64,000 nt of DNA from Paraphoma chrysanthemicola (GCA_020744225.1 JAGMWG010000003.1:1426001-1490000); one strand, 5' to 3'. Numbered from the stretch's first letter, positions 23,331 to 34,232 are shown. Translations and numbers: made by a program. The notes: a model not told the origin generated them from the sequence alone.

Positions 23331-24022
23331 ATCGATTAAAGTTGAAACGATATAGTCTTTGGCAAGTCGAATCTATATGTCGCTTAGGAGCAACTACCCT
23401 TGATGAGAAACAACAATAACGAGAGGATAGCTTCCGATAAGAAGATCTCAAAACAGGCAAAAGCTAGAGAGTGTGTTTGAGGTATCGTGAAAACATACGG
23501 AAAAGCGACGGCAGCTACCCTTCATATCTCTTCGCCCTGTCTTGATCTAGAAGTCGAGCCCATAAGACTGCTTACGTGCGGAGAGAACTCCCAAGAGGTA
23601 GCCAAGCCGTCAGTCAACGGTCGGCGCGTTTATTTGTCACGTAACCCTTGGTTAACTTTGGGGTTTTCGATCCTGTCAATGCCACTTCGGGCCGAGGCGA
23701 TCAATGCATCGCTCCGAAGGTCGTGTCACACTGTTCTCGTTCTACTATTTTTGTTTCGCTGTTTCGGAATAGTTGCGCCCAGGCTTCGATTGGCGTTTTA
23801 TCTGTTTCAAGAACAACTGGTCCAATCTTGGTATCTGGTGATTACAATTCCAAAGCACGGCACAATCATACTATGCCTAACTTGAAGATACCTGATGAAC
23901 CACAAAATGACGCTTAGTATTCTGGTCCCCTTCCTGTAATCAAGCTCCTCGATATCCATTCTTTACATTCATCTTCTCTTTACACATTCGTCTCGTTGTT
24001 CGTGGGATATCAGACAAGAACA
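23331..24022. other. Shared promoter region of two divergent secreted-protein genes
   Basis: About 690 bases between the divergent starts of the SGNH hydrolase (-) and the deaminase-like secreted protein (+). No supported gene lies inside. Co-regulation is possible but not shown. Confidence 0.45.
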
Positions 24023-24961
24023 ATGGTGTCCAGCAAAGAGCCAACCTGCCTGACGCGTCTGCTCTTGCTCTTCTTCTTCTTTGTCTCCATCTTTGCCCAA
24101 ACATCGATTGTAACTGTCCCAGTTGAGAGTAGTGCAACACCTTCAACTGCTCCGAGTCCGACTCCGACACCAGACGCACCAGCCGTACCAGCAGGCCTCG
24201 GTATTAGGCAAGACAGGTCGGCTCTGGGACAAAATAACCATGTCTGGAATGCCAAATTACGGTATGATGGTGCCGTCGCCGACCTATTTTCAGACGAAGA
24301 TCTTTACGCACTGGCGAAACAAGCATGGGATGAGATGCAAGCCGACATTGGACCACGACGCGTACAGAACGGAAGGGTTAATGCAAATTCCATAAGGAAA
24401 AAGGACGAGCCAGGCATGATGGGCTTGATCGCCGTGGGAAATACCATCTACTTTTCGAGCTCCATGAAGGGCGGCAAATTCATCTATGGCTACACTTTAC
24501 CCAATGGCCAGCCGGGCGAGGTAACATTGGCACTTGATCGCTGTCAGATGGCGCTGCGGACGGAAATTGGCGAAGAGGTGAAACCCTTCCACGCGAACAA
24601 AGCCAGTTGCGCTGAGGTCCTGGCTTTGCATCAGTACTACTTGGACCCTGCTGTGAGGGATGAAGATAAGGAAACGCTCCCAGCCGGGATGCGGGCAGCA
24701 GCGTTCGGGGACGGCGGGAACAGAAAGAGAAATGGCGAGAGGCGTAAGTTATCCTTCCTCGTTTTGCATTCAGAGCACTGCTAACCAGTTTCATCAGCAT
24801 ATGCACCATGTGGCAACGAGGCGGACGACAGGACGACTTGGGGTTGCCATCAGTTTTTGAACACCATGGCAATTGTGGCCCCACCTCTTCCGCAGGGCAC
24901 ACTGAGCAACCCAGCTACTAGGCCCGTGGAGATAACTTACGTTCCAGTGTGCGAGTCCTAA
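24023..24961 (+). CDS. Secreted Cys-containing protein with deaminase-like zinc motif
   Basis: Exons 24023-24743 and 24798-24961, joined by a 54-nt intron (GTAAGT, CTAAC, CATCAG), give 294 residues. The ATG at 24023 starts a strong signal peptide (LLLLFFFFVSIFAQ), then a Pro/Thr/Ser linker to about residue 60. The folded part has GMMGLIAVGNTIYFSSSMKG (about 138-158), then SCAEV with Cys196 and Glu198, and in exon 2 APCG and WGCHQF with Cys245 and Cys257. A C-A-E element followed by PC...C is the metal-site logic of the cytidine-deaminase fold, seen also in secreted deaminases of microbial conflict systems. The spacing between the last two Cys (11 residues) is longer than the usual PCxxC, so the call is tentative. 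The Cys could instead form disulfides. Without exon 2 the second half of the motif is lost. Confidence 0.7.
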
Positions 24962-25213
24962 AGGGTTTGAAGATCATATTGTCTTCCAAGTAGCACGACC
25001 AGCTATCAGGAGCGCATGAGGTATTTCTGTCCGTAGTCTTCGGTAATAGAACTATTACAAAAGTACCAAGCATCCTGAATGGTCCTTATTAAAATCCCTG
25101 CTTTTTTCAACCTTAGTTTGATGATTCGATTGTGACTTGATTTAATGGAAAGCTTTTCGAACTGGTATGTATTCATGCTGGAACAGGGTCGTCGACGTTC
25201 GGTCCACGTAGCG

Positions 25214-26374
25214 CTAATATTCGTCCTCGATGATGTTCAAATTGACAGCCCCAGTGACAGAGGAATCAATCTCCATACTTCCCATTGTCTCGGGAACATG
25301 CAGAACTATTTCCTTAAGGTGATGTGGGTTCGACTCAACGCACTCTTGGATGATGCTCCCAATCGTACCCGTCTCGAAGACGTCGTCCCATTGGTAACCC
25401 CACCACAATGCCACTTCTCGAGTGAGTGTCAATCGCTCAAGACCAGGCGGTAGGACCTCCGAGATTTTCGGCGCGCTTGATGTATTCCATCCCAGGAGTG
25501 TGACAAAGCCTATTTCAAGGCTTTGCAGCTGAGAAAATTCTTTCAACGACGTCAAGGAAGAGCGGATGCCCCAAGACCCTTCGTTACCAGTGTCAATTGC
25601 CGTCGATGTAGCTATGTCGAACGCAATGCATAAATGTTTCAAGGTGGCATGAAATTGCGCAAGTTCCCGGCTGATGATGGACAGATCGAACCATTCGCGG
25701 GCCTTTTCGGCGTCTATCAAGATCTCGCAGTCAAGCGAGGTGAGCTTGGGGCTGTGTCGCAGCAGCAAGCCAAGGTCTGGTGCCTTGATCTGGCAATCCT
25801 TCAACGTAAGCCGCTGAGTCGGAAATGATGTGATGGGTTCGGCCGAAGTGGACTTGCTGGTAAGTATCAGTCCATGCAAATGCACCTCCTTTACGTGAGG
25901 CAAGTCGGAGAGTTGGAAGACCGGTACGGCCGATATATCGGTTTGTTTCCAATCGCTTGGCCCCTGCGGAGGCTCTGGTTGAAGGCGGAAGGATTGAAGC
26001 TGGGGAAAAGACGCAATCGCAATCTGATGCATGAATTCGAGAATTGGGCTCCCCACGCGGTAATACAACTCGAGGGTTCGCAGCGAGCTCATTTGACGGA
26101 TGATGTTGGTTGCTTTGCGCATCTTATCGCTCTGGAGATCGCAAGGACATAGATGAATGGTAACAATATGTGTGAATTGTACATTGCCTGGTTGCTGTAG
26201 CAGTGCGAGTAGGCTGGGCGACATGGGATCAAGGGTGAGTTCCATGTCGTTATAGAGCAAGGGAATGGCTATGTGATTCAGCGAGCGCGAGACGCGTGAG
26301 ATGGAAGCCAGATCAGGCAACGACAAATGCTCTATAGTGTTGTCAATCAACTCACGGAGGTGGAAAATGCCCAT
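25214..26374 (-). CDS. F-box protein with leucine-rich region
   Basis: An intronless 386-residue frame. The N-terminus FHLRELIDNTIEHLSLPDLA followed by SRVSRSLNHIAIPLLY fits an F-box (about residues 4-45), which docks on Skp1 in SCF ubiquitin ligases. The rest contains irregular Leu-rich segments (LRTLELYYRV, LTSLDCEILI, QLQSLEIGF, LERLTLTREV) like the degenerate leucine-rich repeats of fungal F-box proteins, which choose the substrate. The target is unknown. The start at 26374 directly precedes the F-box, as is usual in the family. Confidence 0.8.
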   Translation of the reverse strand: MGIFHLRELIDNTIEHLSLPDLASISRVSRSLNHIAIPLLYNDMELTLDPMSPSLLALLQQPGNVQFTHIVTIHLCPCDLQSDKMRKATNIIRQMSSLRTLELYYRVGSPILEFMHQIAIASFPQLQSFRLQPEPPQGPSDWKQTDISAVPVFQLSDLPHVKEVHLHGLILTSKSTSAEPITSFPTQRLTLKDCQIKAPDLGLLLRHSPKLTSLDCEILIDAEKAREWFDLSIISRELAQFHATLKHLCIAFDIATSTAIDTGNEGSWGIRSSLTSLKEFSQLQSLEIGFVTLLGWNTSSAPKISEVLPPGLERLTLTREVALWWGYQWDDVFETGTIGSIIQECVESNPHHLKEIVLHVPETMGSMEIDSSVTGAVNLNIIEDEY

Positions 26375-26539
26375 TGTTGTTAACGATGAAAGGGAAGGGA
26401 AAGGAGTAGTGGTTTGACATGTAACCTGTGAAACCGAATTAGACCGAAAATGTGCCCAGCATCTCCAGCCGCCAAGAATGTAAGGCCGAACGGGCTATCC
26501 GCATAACACAACAAGCTGAATAGTTGTCTATTTGTTGCC

Positions 26540-27180
26540 GCTACAGCCAGACTAGAAAGTGAGATACCAGGCTGCTTATTGAAGCTTGCTAGACAGAATT
26601 AAGAAAGGTGGCAAATAATAGCCTGACGCGCTGATACACTCAATTACTGTTGCCCACTCGCGATTGTCTGCCCGGATGTCGACAGCACGTCTAACCGTGC
26701 CAGTACTTGTGACAACCTTCGACGTGTCAGCCACTCCCATAAAAATTCCAGACGTATCAAAGCTGTAGGTGTTCTCTGCCAAGATCCTGTACGCGATGCG
26801 CTTGTCCTCTACAAGCTTAAAGCAGCCTCAAATCTTGACAGGATCCTCTCACCTTGTGCGCTGAGACTTGAACTTCCTATAATCTTTGGTCTGCAATTGA
26901 GACTGGGTTTTGATTCAACGCGAAACCCAGGCCTTGCCCACGGGTGAGGGTGATCTGAGCCGCGTGCCGCGAGTGCCGTTCGACGATCTCGAACGAGACC
27001 CTGCTTCTCTAGTGCTGGATCGCGACACAGACGTCGAGGATCCGCGGTTGGCCGCGAAAAACGGCTGCAGATGCATCTCCCATCACATACCAAGACACTC
27101 AATATTCCGACGCGCATGCACGCGTCCTGATAAGGCAGTACTTAGCCACGGAGAGCAGCTTTCTCATGTCATTGGACGGT
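26540..27180 (-). mobile_element. Decayed Fot1/pogo-like DDE transposon (copy B)
   Basis: On the minus strand, fragments of a Tc1/mariner-superfamily pogo/Fot1 transposase run in order but in different frames with stops: a helix-turn-helix-like N-terminus (about 27110-27020), RRTALAARGSDHPHP then, after a frame change, VGKAWVSR (Tc5/CENP-B-type DNA-binding region, about 26990-26930), then AENTYSFDTSGIFMGVAD and LPPFLIL (start of the DDE catalytic region, 26782-26590). The rest of the catalytic core is missing. In-frame TAA and TAG codons follow LPPFLIL. It is a dead relic, and the 5' 180 bases recur at 21612-21783. Confidence 0.75.
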
Positions 27181-27399
27181 TTTAGCATTCTGTATTTGTC
27201 CGTGGCTGCATCACGAGGTTCTCGCCGCGGGGTGTAGTACAGCACGAGGCGCGGGACGCTGCCGCTTCCCCACGCAGAACACCACTTCACCGAGCAGCTT
27301 AACATTCCTGTACCTATTCGGCAACAATAAATTACTTTCTATCACGGGATATAATGCAGCAGTCACAAATTCGTCCATCTCGACTTCCACTTCAATGCA

Positions 27400-29055
27400 C
27401 TACTGTCTCGCGTGCTGCTCCAGCGCTTTGATCGCGTATGCAGTGATAACGCCTCGACTACCAATTCGCTTCTGCGTGCGTCCATACCGGCACACCCACC
27501 CAACTTCCCAGCCGCCGTCGCTCTCTTGTAGCTCTTTGAGGTGTTCAATGTCTGAGTCCGCCCAAACACCGAGTGACTGGCATGCAAGCACACGCACAGC
27601 AACAGCGAAAGCATCACCACGACGACCAACTCGCATGCGAAGAGCTAAGGCCAGAGGTTCACGCAATGCCTGCAGCTCGGCCGCGCCTGGGTTCTCCGCC
27701 ACAAGACATGAGAAAAAGAATAGGAAAGGCTCTGCCGAGATGTACATTGCTGTGCCATCAATATATGCGCGGTTCAGAAGGACGTTTCGAATGTGTTGAA
27801 ACTCGTTCTGGATGTCTGCACCTCGATTGTAGTGGTAGAACACACGGACGACATTCGTGAGGACTACAGGACATACCCGAGGTCTCTTCTCATCAAAGTA
27901 TGTTTGCACGAGTCCGTCCCGGCTATGTCGGTTGGCGAGGAAGCGATCGAGGACTGGATTTGCAGAGTTCGCAGGTGGAGAGAAGGCCAGCAGGGCGGTT
28001 GCTGTGTCGTCGACATCTTCTGGAAAGTCCTTCGTTGTGCCGACAGGTGCGCCGATGAAGTAGTTCCATGTCTTTGCTTCAAGTCGAGCTTTCCCTATCT
28101 CTTCTTCAATTTCTGCTGCAGACGCAGCTGCTGGCGAAAGACTAATGATGCTCTCATCTTGGAGTACCTTGTGGATCAAGAACTGCGAGAACACGTCACG
28201 GAACTCGGGTCCGCCCTCGATCTGCGACACGTGGTTTCGCGCGTTGTCTTTCATGAACTGACGAGCTCTTGTGACAGGGTCGTAAAGCTGGTTGCGCAGT
28301 TGCCGCATCACCTCTGATGCCGACTTGAACACGATCCCATGGATTCCAAACGACCGCGCTGCATTGACGTTGGCAACTTTGTCATCGACGAAGATCGCCG
28401 ACGATGGCTCAGCGAGGTCGATGCTGTCGAGCACATGCTTGTAGTACCCCAATTCGGGCTTGATCATACCAGCTTCGAAGGAAGTAAATTCCGCATCGAA
28501 GAGGTCCCAACTCGGTAAGATGGCTTTCAGGCGACCGAAGTCGATTCCTGAGATGTTCGTCATGGCGTACACTTTCAAGTTCCCATTCATCTCCGCTTTG
28601 AGTGCTTTCAATTGTGCGTATAGCTCGTGGTCGACGCGCAGTGTTTCTCGGCATTGCGACAGTGCCTCGCGGATCGTATCAGGCTCTAGAGAGAGCTCTT
28701 TCCCGACTGCCTCGAGGACTTCGTCTTCTGTCAAGCGGCCACACTCGTATTGGTTCCATGCTGGTGTCAAAATCACAGCGTGGAAAGTCGAGGGCGACAA
28801 TGCCGTCAGAGTCCGAGCGGAGTAGTGGAACAGAACATCGCCAAGGTCAAGTATCAGTGTCCGCTGTTGGCTCGATGTCGCCCCTTCGACAGGAAGCTCC
28901 GCTGTAGATGTCTTCTTCTCTGGAGTTTGAGAGTGTGTTATTGAGCTCGATCGAGTTTTAAGAAGAGGAGGTAATGGACTGGACGGCTCCACTTCGGCAT
29001 TCTTCTTGGATCCTCTCCGGCGGAAGCAGAAGAGCTTGGATAAAATGTTTGGCAT
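27400..29055 (-). CDS. HAD phosphatase-class II terpene cyclase-like fusion (AstC type)
   Basis: An intronless 551-residue protein with two parts. Residues about 65-250 form a HAD-like phosphatase with all motifs: LILDLGDVLF (Asp70), MTNIS (Thr166), MIKPELGYYKHVL (Lys199) and IFVDDKVANV (Asp224/225). Residues about 300-551 resemble the alpha-barrel of class II terpene cyclases, with DVDDTA at 347-352, matching the DxDD acid motif that protonates a prenyl chain. The same HAD plus cyclase layout is known from AstC and related drimane sesquiterpene synthases, where farnesyl diphosphate is cyclised and then dephosphorylated. A similar two-step reaction is inferred here. No P450, acyltransferase or other terpene gene is adjacent, so it may act alone or with distant partners. 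The start MPNILSKLFCFRRRGS is basic and untypical of a signal peptide, implying a cytosolic enzyme. Confidence 0.78.
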   Translation of the reverse strand: MPNILSKLFCFRRRGSKKNAEVEPSSPLPPLLKTRSSSITHSQTPEKKTSTAELPVEGATSSQQRTLILDLGDVLFHYSARTLTALSPSTFHAVILTPAWNQYECGRLTEDEVLEAVGKELSLEPDTIREALSQCRETLRVDHELYAQLKALKAEMNGNLKVYAMTNISGIDFGRLKAILPSWDLFDAEFTSFEAGMIKPELGYYKHVLDSIDLAEPSSAIFVDDKVANVNAARSFGIHGIVFKSASEVMRQLRNQLYDPVTRARQFMKDNARNHVSQIEGGPEFRDVFSQFLIHKVLQDESIISLSPAAASAAEIEEEIGKARLEAKTWNYFIGAPVGTTKDFPEDVDDTATALLAFSPPANSANPVLDRFLANRHSRDGLVQTYFDEKRPRVCPVVLTNVVRVFYHYNRGADIQNEFQHIRNVLLNRAYIDGTAMYISAEPFLFFFSCLVAENPGAAELQALREPLALALRMRVGRRGDAFAVAVRVLACQSLGVWADSDIEHLKELQESDGGWEVGWVCRYGRTQKRIGSRGVITAYAIKALEQHARQ

Positions 29056-30504
29056 GTTGATTTCACGAGTGCTAGGGTATAGTGGGTAGATTGGTCGATG
29101 GACTGACTGTTCACGCGGCGTACTTCTATATCTTTCGAAGATAAAGCGGGAGCAGCCAACGCACCCTGAAGCCCTTCACCGCAACGATAGTGAAAGGCAA
29201 GCTCTCGCCGGATTGGAGCGCCTGCGTCTGCAATCCACGTAGGGTCCTATGGCGAATCCTTTCCTTGACTAGTCCAGGTCGGCGAATTTCTTGACAATGC
29301 GTCGGTAAGTACTTCGAGTGGTTTGGTAGTCCATCCACCCGACGACTGCACGTCTTATTAGGCGCATTTCGCCCAAACGGCGCGAAGCATGCGGGTAACT
29401 GAGTAGCTCCGGCCTATACGTGCCATGGCGCGAGTGGCAATACGAGAGCATGTCTCTCGGACATTGCGGCTCAGCTTGTGCAACCACACCAAATCGCCTG
29501 GGGACTCCACACCTCATCAACTGCTGTCCCTGAATTATGGTTCCTCTCCACCATTCCATCTTCTTTTGACTTTGACGCTGCAATTGCGCGAGGATGATGT
29601 TGGGAGCCCGCAATACTAGCAACTCCTAGCCTCGGGTAAAATGGCCCACTCTGGTAAAGTCGACAAGCAAAATCTCGACGTGTCAGACGGGATACCTTGC
29701 AGTCCGAGAACTAGGTTCTTGACAGCGTAAGTTTTTCCGCCAGACCAGCTACGCTCGGTTCATTGTCCGCGCGGCTGCTGCACAGATAACGAACGACGGC
29801 GCGGCTCGGTCCCGGCGCAAGGAAACGACTCGATGCAACCGCCACCGCAGAAGGAAAGGTCGCGGTGAAAGCGCTTGTTTTGAGGTAGTCTTTGGCGCTA
29901 GACACTTAAATTGCAGACAATTTAAAATTGTACATGCTCGGCACTGGCCTCGGGTGCAACGTGAAATGACCGCATGTGCGACCTGGGGAGTGCTTAGGAT
30001 TGGCGGGGAACAGTATCCGCTTGCATGAGCGGTGCGTTGCAATATTCCCGCCTCTCGCTAGTCAATTCTGAGGACATGGTCTAGGGTTTACCAAATCAAT
30101 GGCCTTGGGTTAATACCCGGCGCTATGGGAGAAGGGTTCGTGGGTAGTGGCGCGGCACGAAATCATACCACCCCGGGGCCGTCTCTCGTGACAAGAAGTG
30201 TACATGCATACCTTGCGACAGGTGCGGATAGGCTTGCGACATTGCCATAGCATTGCATGCCTAGAGCACCCTTGGCTGGGATAAGTAGGGGTACATTTGT
30301 TATACTGTAGATGCAGTTGCAATATAAGCAATATCACAGCAAGCGATCATGAAAGTAGGCCAAAGAGGTCGTCGAGCAATGTCTTGTCGCGAGTGCGATT
30401 ACACTTTGGTATCAGTGTACCACCAATACCAGAATCATACAAAATAATTCTACAGGTTTTTCCATGTCCAGTGATTAAAGGGGACGATCCCCTCTTCCGC
30501 AAGC
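29056..30504. other. Gene-free stretch between terpene cyclase-like and Ala-rich genes
   Basis: No supported coding region or RNA gene on either strand. Short frames at 29269-29622 and 29711-30042 have no features. The first few hundred bases should contain the promoter of the HAD-cyclase gene. Confidence 0.45.
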
Positions 30505-31690
30505 TTAAGCTCCAATAGCCGCGTTGAAAGCATCGGCCGCCTGTGCACCCACCAGTCCCTGTGCGGCAGAAGCCGCACCATCGCATGCGCTTACAGCGGC
30601 TGCATTGGCCTTGCATGCCGAACTAAGCTGTGAGCAGATGAAGTTTGAAATAACGGCAATATTGAGCGCTGATCCGTGGTTGAACTCGGTCAAATCGGCG
30701 GGCTCAAACGCATCCTGTTGTCGGCCATCAGAGGTAGGGCCGAAGTTGATGGTAGGATTGCTGCAGGCTCCAAAGTCTGCACCGGCAGCTCCAGCTACGG
30801 CCTCATTGTCGGACTGTGCTGCGTTGTTGGCGGCGGCGGCTTGCTGTTCCGCCTTTGCAGCTTTGCCCTTTGCGGCTTTGCCTTTGCCTTTTGCTGGCGC
30901 AGCTACATTACAGGCGGCAGCAGTTTGATTTGCAGCGGCAGCAGGCTGATTTGCAGCGGCGGCCCCTCCGACATCCGCGACGGCAGCGGCAATCTCATCC
31001 GCCGAGAGATCGTCTACGCGGAGGTTGAGGGAATTAATGCATCCTGCATCGTCATTCGGGTCATCACAAGTGTTACCAGCAGCAGTGGCATCGTTGAGGT
31101 CTCCTGGCGCGAACGTGGAAGCCTCGTTGGCGAGGGCTGGGTCACCTCCAACAGAGGCAATCTGGCGAGCGAGCTCAGCAGCAATCTGCTTGTTGAGCTC
31201 TTGAGCACCTTCTCCAGCTGGATCCTGATGTTGCTGAAGGGCAGCAATTTCTGGATTCACAGCTTGAATGGATGCGCAAGGAACAGATGCAAGACCAATC
31301 TGGCCAGTGTTACGCTCCAAGGCGCGAAAGATGAGGGCATTGGTCATGCCATCGACATCTCCAGCGGCTTTGGCGTTGGTGAAGGCCTGGTCGGCGGTGG
31401 CTTGCTGAAGGCAGTCTGGACTTGTTAGGACTTCCCTCATCCTTCGATTATGACTGATGCTTACCTGGGTCGGCGATGTTGCCAGCACCTTCTGCCGCAG
31501 CGGCAGCTCCAAGGAGACCAAAGACAGAGTCCTGGATATCATCCGGGTTGTCCTGGAAGAGGAAGGTATTGACAACGTTCAAGATGTTTCTGTGGCTATG
31601 TTCCTGAGGCACCTCGCGCTTCTTGGACATGGAATGAGGGCGAGCAGCGGCAGCGCCGATAAGAGCGAGGGCGAGGACTGAGTGCTTCAT
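30505..31690 (-). CDS. Secreted Ala-rich protein of unknown function
   Basis: Two exons, 31690..31465 and 31415..30505, joined by a 49-nt intron (GTAAGC, CCTAAC branch, TCCAG acceptor) at ADP/DCLQQA, give 378 residues. The start MKHSVLALALIGAAAARPHS is a clear signal peptide followed by a possible Lys-Lys-Arg processing site (SMSKKREV). The mature part is rich in Ala, Asn and Gln, with spaced Cys (DCLQQ, VPCAS, NTCDDP, AGCINS, ACNVA, GACSN, FICSQLSSACK, VSACDG), and a Lys/Ala block, KGKGKAAKGKAAKA, in mid-protein. This suggests an extracellular or wall protein. I cannot name the family. There is no GPI signal: the C-terminus AFNAAIGA is not a hydrophobic tail. Confidence 0.75.
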
Positions 31691-33335
31691 CTTGATAATC
31701 GTAATCGTTCTTTCGTTACAAAAGTTGAGCGTTGAAAATGTAAGTATGATACAGATAAATGGACCGGCCGATCGGTTCTCCAGGAAGCGATAGAAGAGAA
31801 GTTGGATGAAGAAGAAGTGAATGACTTTAACGATTGAACGAAAGACTCGCTGATGATTAAACTCTTATTCGATGCAACGATGCATTGCTCTTATATGCAT
31901 CCGCCATGGTAACCACAATGCTATGAAGTCCCAAGCTGCATGCATCGACGCCTGTCAGTTTGGCGCCTCTCATTACCGGGATGGCAGGAGATCGCGCAAA
32001 GCTTGTCGCATGATGGGCGCTCCTGGATCCTGAGGCTGTAGGAGAATGTAGGAAGGGTGTTCCTGCAGCCTTACGAGCGGTTGCTAACGGCTTGGGGATG
32101 GTGGCGAGGAGGACGGAAGTGCGTGATTGGTGGCATAATGCGCCAAGCTTCGGAAGGCGCTACCTCGGGATGAAACGATGCCGAAGTTTAGAGACGTCGT
32201 CTGCTTCACCTCATCCACGACAGCGTCACCACATCTCACGACCGGCTATATGCGAGGCTATGACCATACGTAGGCCCTCTTCATCATGGCTGCCTCGCGA
32301 TACCTGCTGCAGCCAGCCTTGCACTTGGCTCCTGCGACAGGACGACTCGCCGTGTTTCGACATTCTCTACGACTTGCAGCTCTCACGCCATTCACACCAC
32401 GCAAGCAGATTGCAAACCTTTGGTAATAGGACTAGGCCTGTCAAAAAATGTATGGTTTTTGCAAGAAGCACATGAAATGCATCATGTTAGAGCAAAAGCG
32501 ATCGCGATTCTGAAGTGCTGATTCACAATTACTGAGGGATGCTTCGCAAAGTGGGCGTATCCGTTCGCCTTGAGACTTGATACATCTGAATAGCTTTGAT
32601 TACTATAGCCAAGGTCATCGGCGGCCAGTTCGACATGTTGGGCTCTCTCAGAAGCATAGTGCTTGCTCGCAAGCTCTCGCAATTCGGCTCAGCACAGATC
32701 CGATGTGCCTTGCTCACCGCGCCTAGATCTACATCTCTTGCTTATAGCAGGGGTCCTGTTATATGGCGAAGATCGTTCGAAGATTCTGAAGGGTGGATCT
32801 GATTCCTTTTCATTTCCACGTCGAGACTGATCCGACGCTGAACATTATGACCCGCTGATATAGCCGCTGACCACCAGACGTTGAATGTCTCAGATCTTCT
32901 GGATCTATTCACACAACTCTCTCTCCCTGCCATTCATCCACGTGAGGGGCTTTCAGAGACGAGATGTTTGCGGTTTCGCTTAGCCATAATGACCCCTGGT
33001 TTGACATCTGTACTAGCAACTTCCCCGAACCGGTCCTTGACAGCTGTGATCTGTGTCACCCGGCTTCACGGCTGAGCTCTCTTCCATCCGCAGCTCTGTA
33101 GCTGTTTTGCGAAAGGTTAGCGACCCAGATTTGCTAGAATGTGATTATACACGTTCTTCATTGAAGAACACGCCCGCTGCTTCTCGTTGTGGCGACCTCC
33201 GCGCCCTTCAATCCGGTGTTCGACAAGCTTCATCAATTCGAAACACTCCACCTTCAGCCGATAACGCGTGCCAGCAGGCTCCTACAGCACACCTACACCG
33301 TCACCAGAGCTTTCTGCAGCGCGCATAGCGTCGAC
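31691..33335. other. Gene-free stretch between divergent genes
   Basis: It contains the divergent promoters of the Ala-rich secreted protein (-) and the gene at 33336 (+). No frame here shows domain evidence. The open frame leading into 33336 from 33189 lacks an ATG. Confidence 0.45.
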
Positions 33336-34232
33336 ATGGCTAAATCTAAGGTGCTACTTATCTCTGGTCCCATGGACGCAAGGCATGTCAGCGGTGTGAA
33401 TGTATCATCGAGTACGCAACCATCGATGGTGGACAGATATTTCGACAAACCCAACATAGAGCCGGACGAGCTGCCTTCGCACACTTTTGTCGCGCACGGT
33501 AAGGTCGAGGTGCCGAGAAGATCAAACACCATCGCGAGCACCATTCGCCGACCGAGCATATCCATAAAGCGCAGCCTATCCACGTTGAGGACAACATCGA
33601 TCGTGCAACTTTCCGACCTGCATCACAATACCATGACTCAGAGACAGAACAGCGTGCAAGTGGCAAGATCTGGGAGCACACGAGCGAATCGGCCACTGAG
33701 GATGCAATCAAGTTTGTCAAGACTTCGCCAAAAGGTCGGGCTTGACAGAGACGGGAACGCAGATGTGTCCGAGTCGACGACCACAGCACCCGATTCCGAC
33801 ATCGCACCGGAACCACTGCCCAAGGACATCACTTATTTACCAATCAGACGTCCACTCTCGCCACTTACGCTACATTCAGCCTCCAGTAAGCCCGAGCCGG
33901 AGTTCCATTGGACATCTCAAACTCCGCAACGAAAGCAGTCGAGCACACAACGACACATGCCTAGCGAGAAGAAACCTTTACCTGCGCAGCCCCAAGACAT
34001 GCCCAGGCCAATGAGACCGAAACGCGCAGATTCTGGGACTGCTATCGACCTTGATGACGTTCCGGTCGACGAGCGGCCGCTAGGCTTCAAAGACATCCAA
34101 GCTATGCGAAGCTTCCCCGAACGGATGCGTCAATATGAGAGAGCGAGGGAATACTGGGCACATGCGGATCATGGCTTGACGGAATGGAATGGAAACGTCA
34201 CCGGCTCTCAGAAAGCTACGACACGTCGATGA
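33336..34232 (+). CDS. Conserved-looking hypothetical protein, Ser/Pro/Arg-rich
   Basis: An intronless 298-residue protein from the ATG at 33336 (MAKSKVLLISGPMDARHVSG); the frame is open further upstream but has no ATG. The N-terminus ISGPMDARHVSGVNV looks conserved and is followed by low-complexity Ser/Arg/Pro sequence. The C-terminus has an ordered stretch, RPLGFKDIQAMRSFPERMRQ, followed by YERAREYWAHADHGL, which may be helical. There is no signal peptide or membrane helix. No function assigned. Basic and Ser-rich composition fits a cytoskeletal or nuclear scaffold, which is a guess. Confidence 0.65.
   Translation: MAKSKVLLISGPMDARHVSGVNVSSSTQPSMVDRYFDKPNIEPDELPSHTFVAHGKVEVPRRSNTIASTIRRPSISIKRSLSTLRTTSIVQLSDLHHNTMTQRQNSVQVARSGSTRANRPLRMQSSLSRLRQKVGLDRDGNADVSESTTTAPDSDIAPEPLPKDITYLPIRRPLSPLTLHSASSKPEPEFHWTSQTPQRKQSSTQRHMPSEKKPLPAQPQDMPRPMRPKRADSGTAIDLDDVPVDERPLGFKDIQAMRSFPERMRQYERAREYWAHADHGLTEWNGNVTGSQKATTRR

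Noticed and set aside
26900..26945. Imperfect inverted repeat CTGGGTTTT / AAACCCAG
   Set aside because: It lies in the decayed transposase DNA-binding region and is explained by that coding remnant; it is not a terminal inverted repeat.
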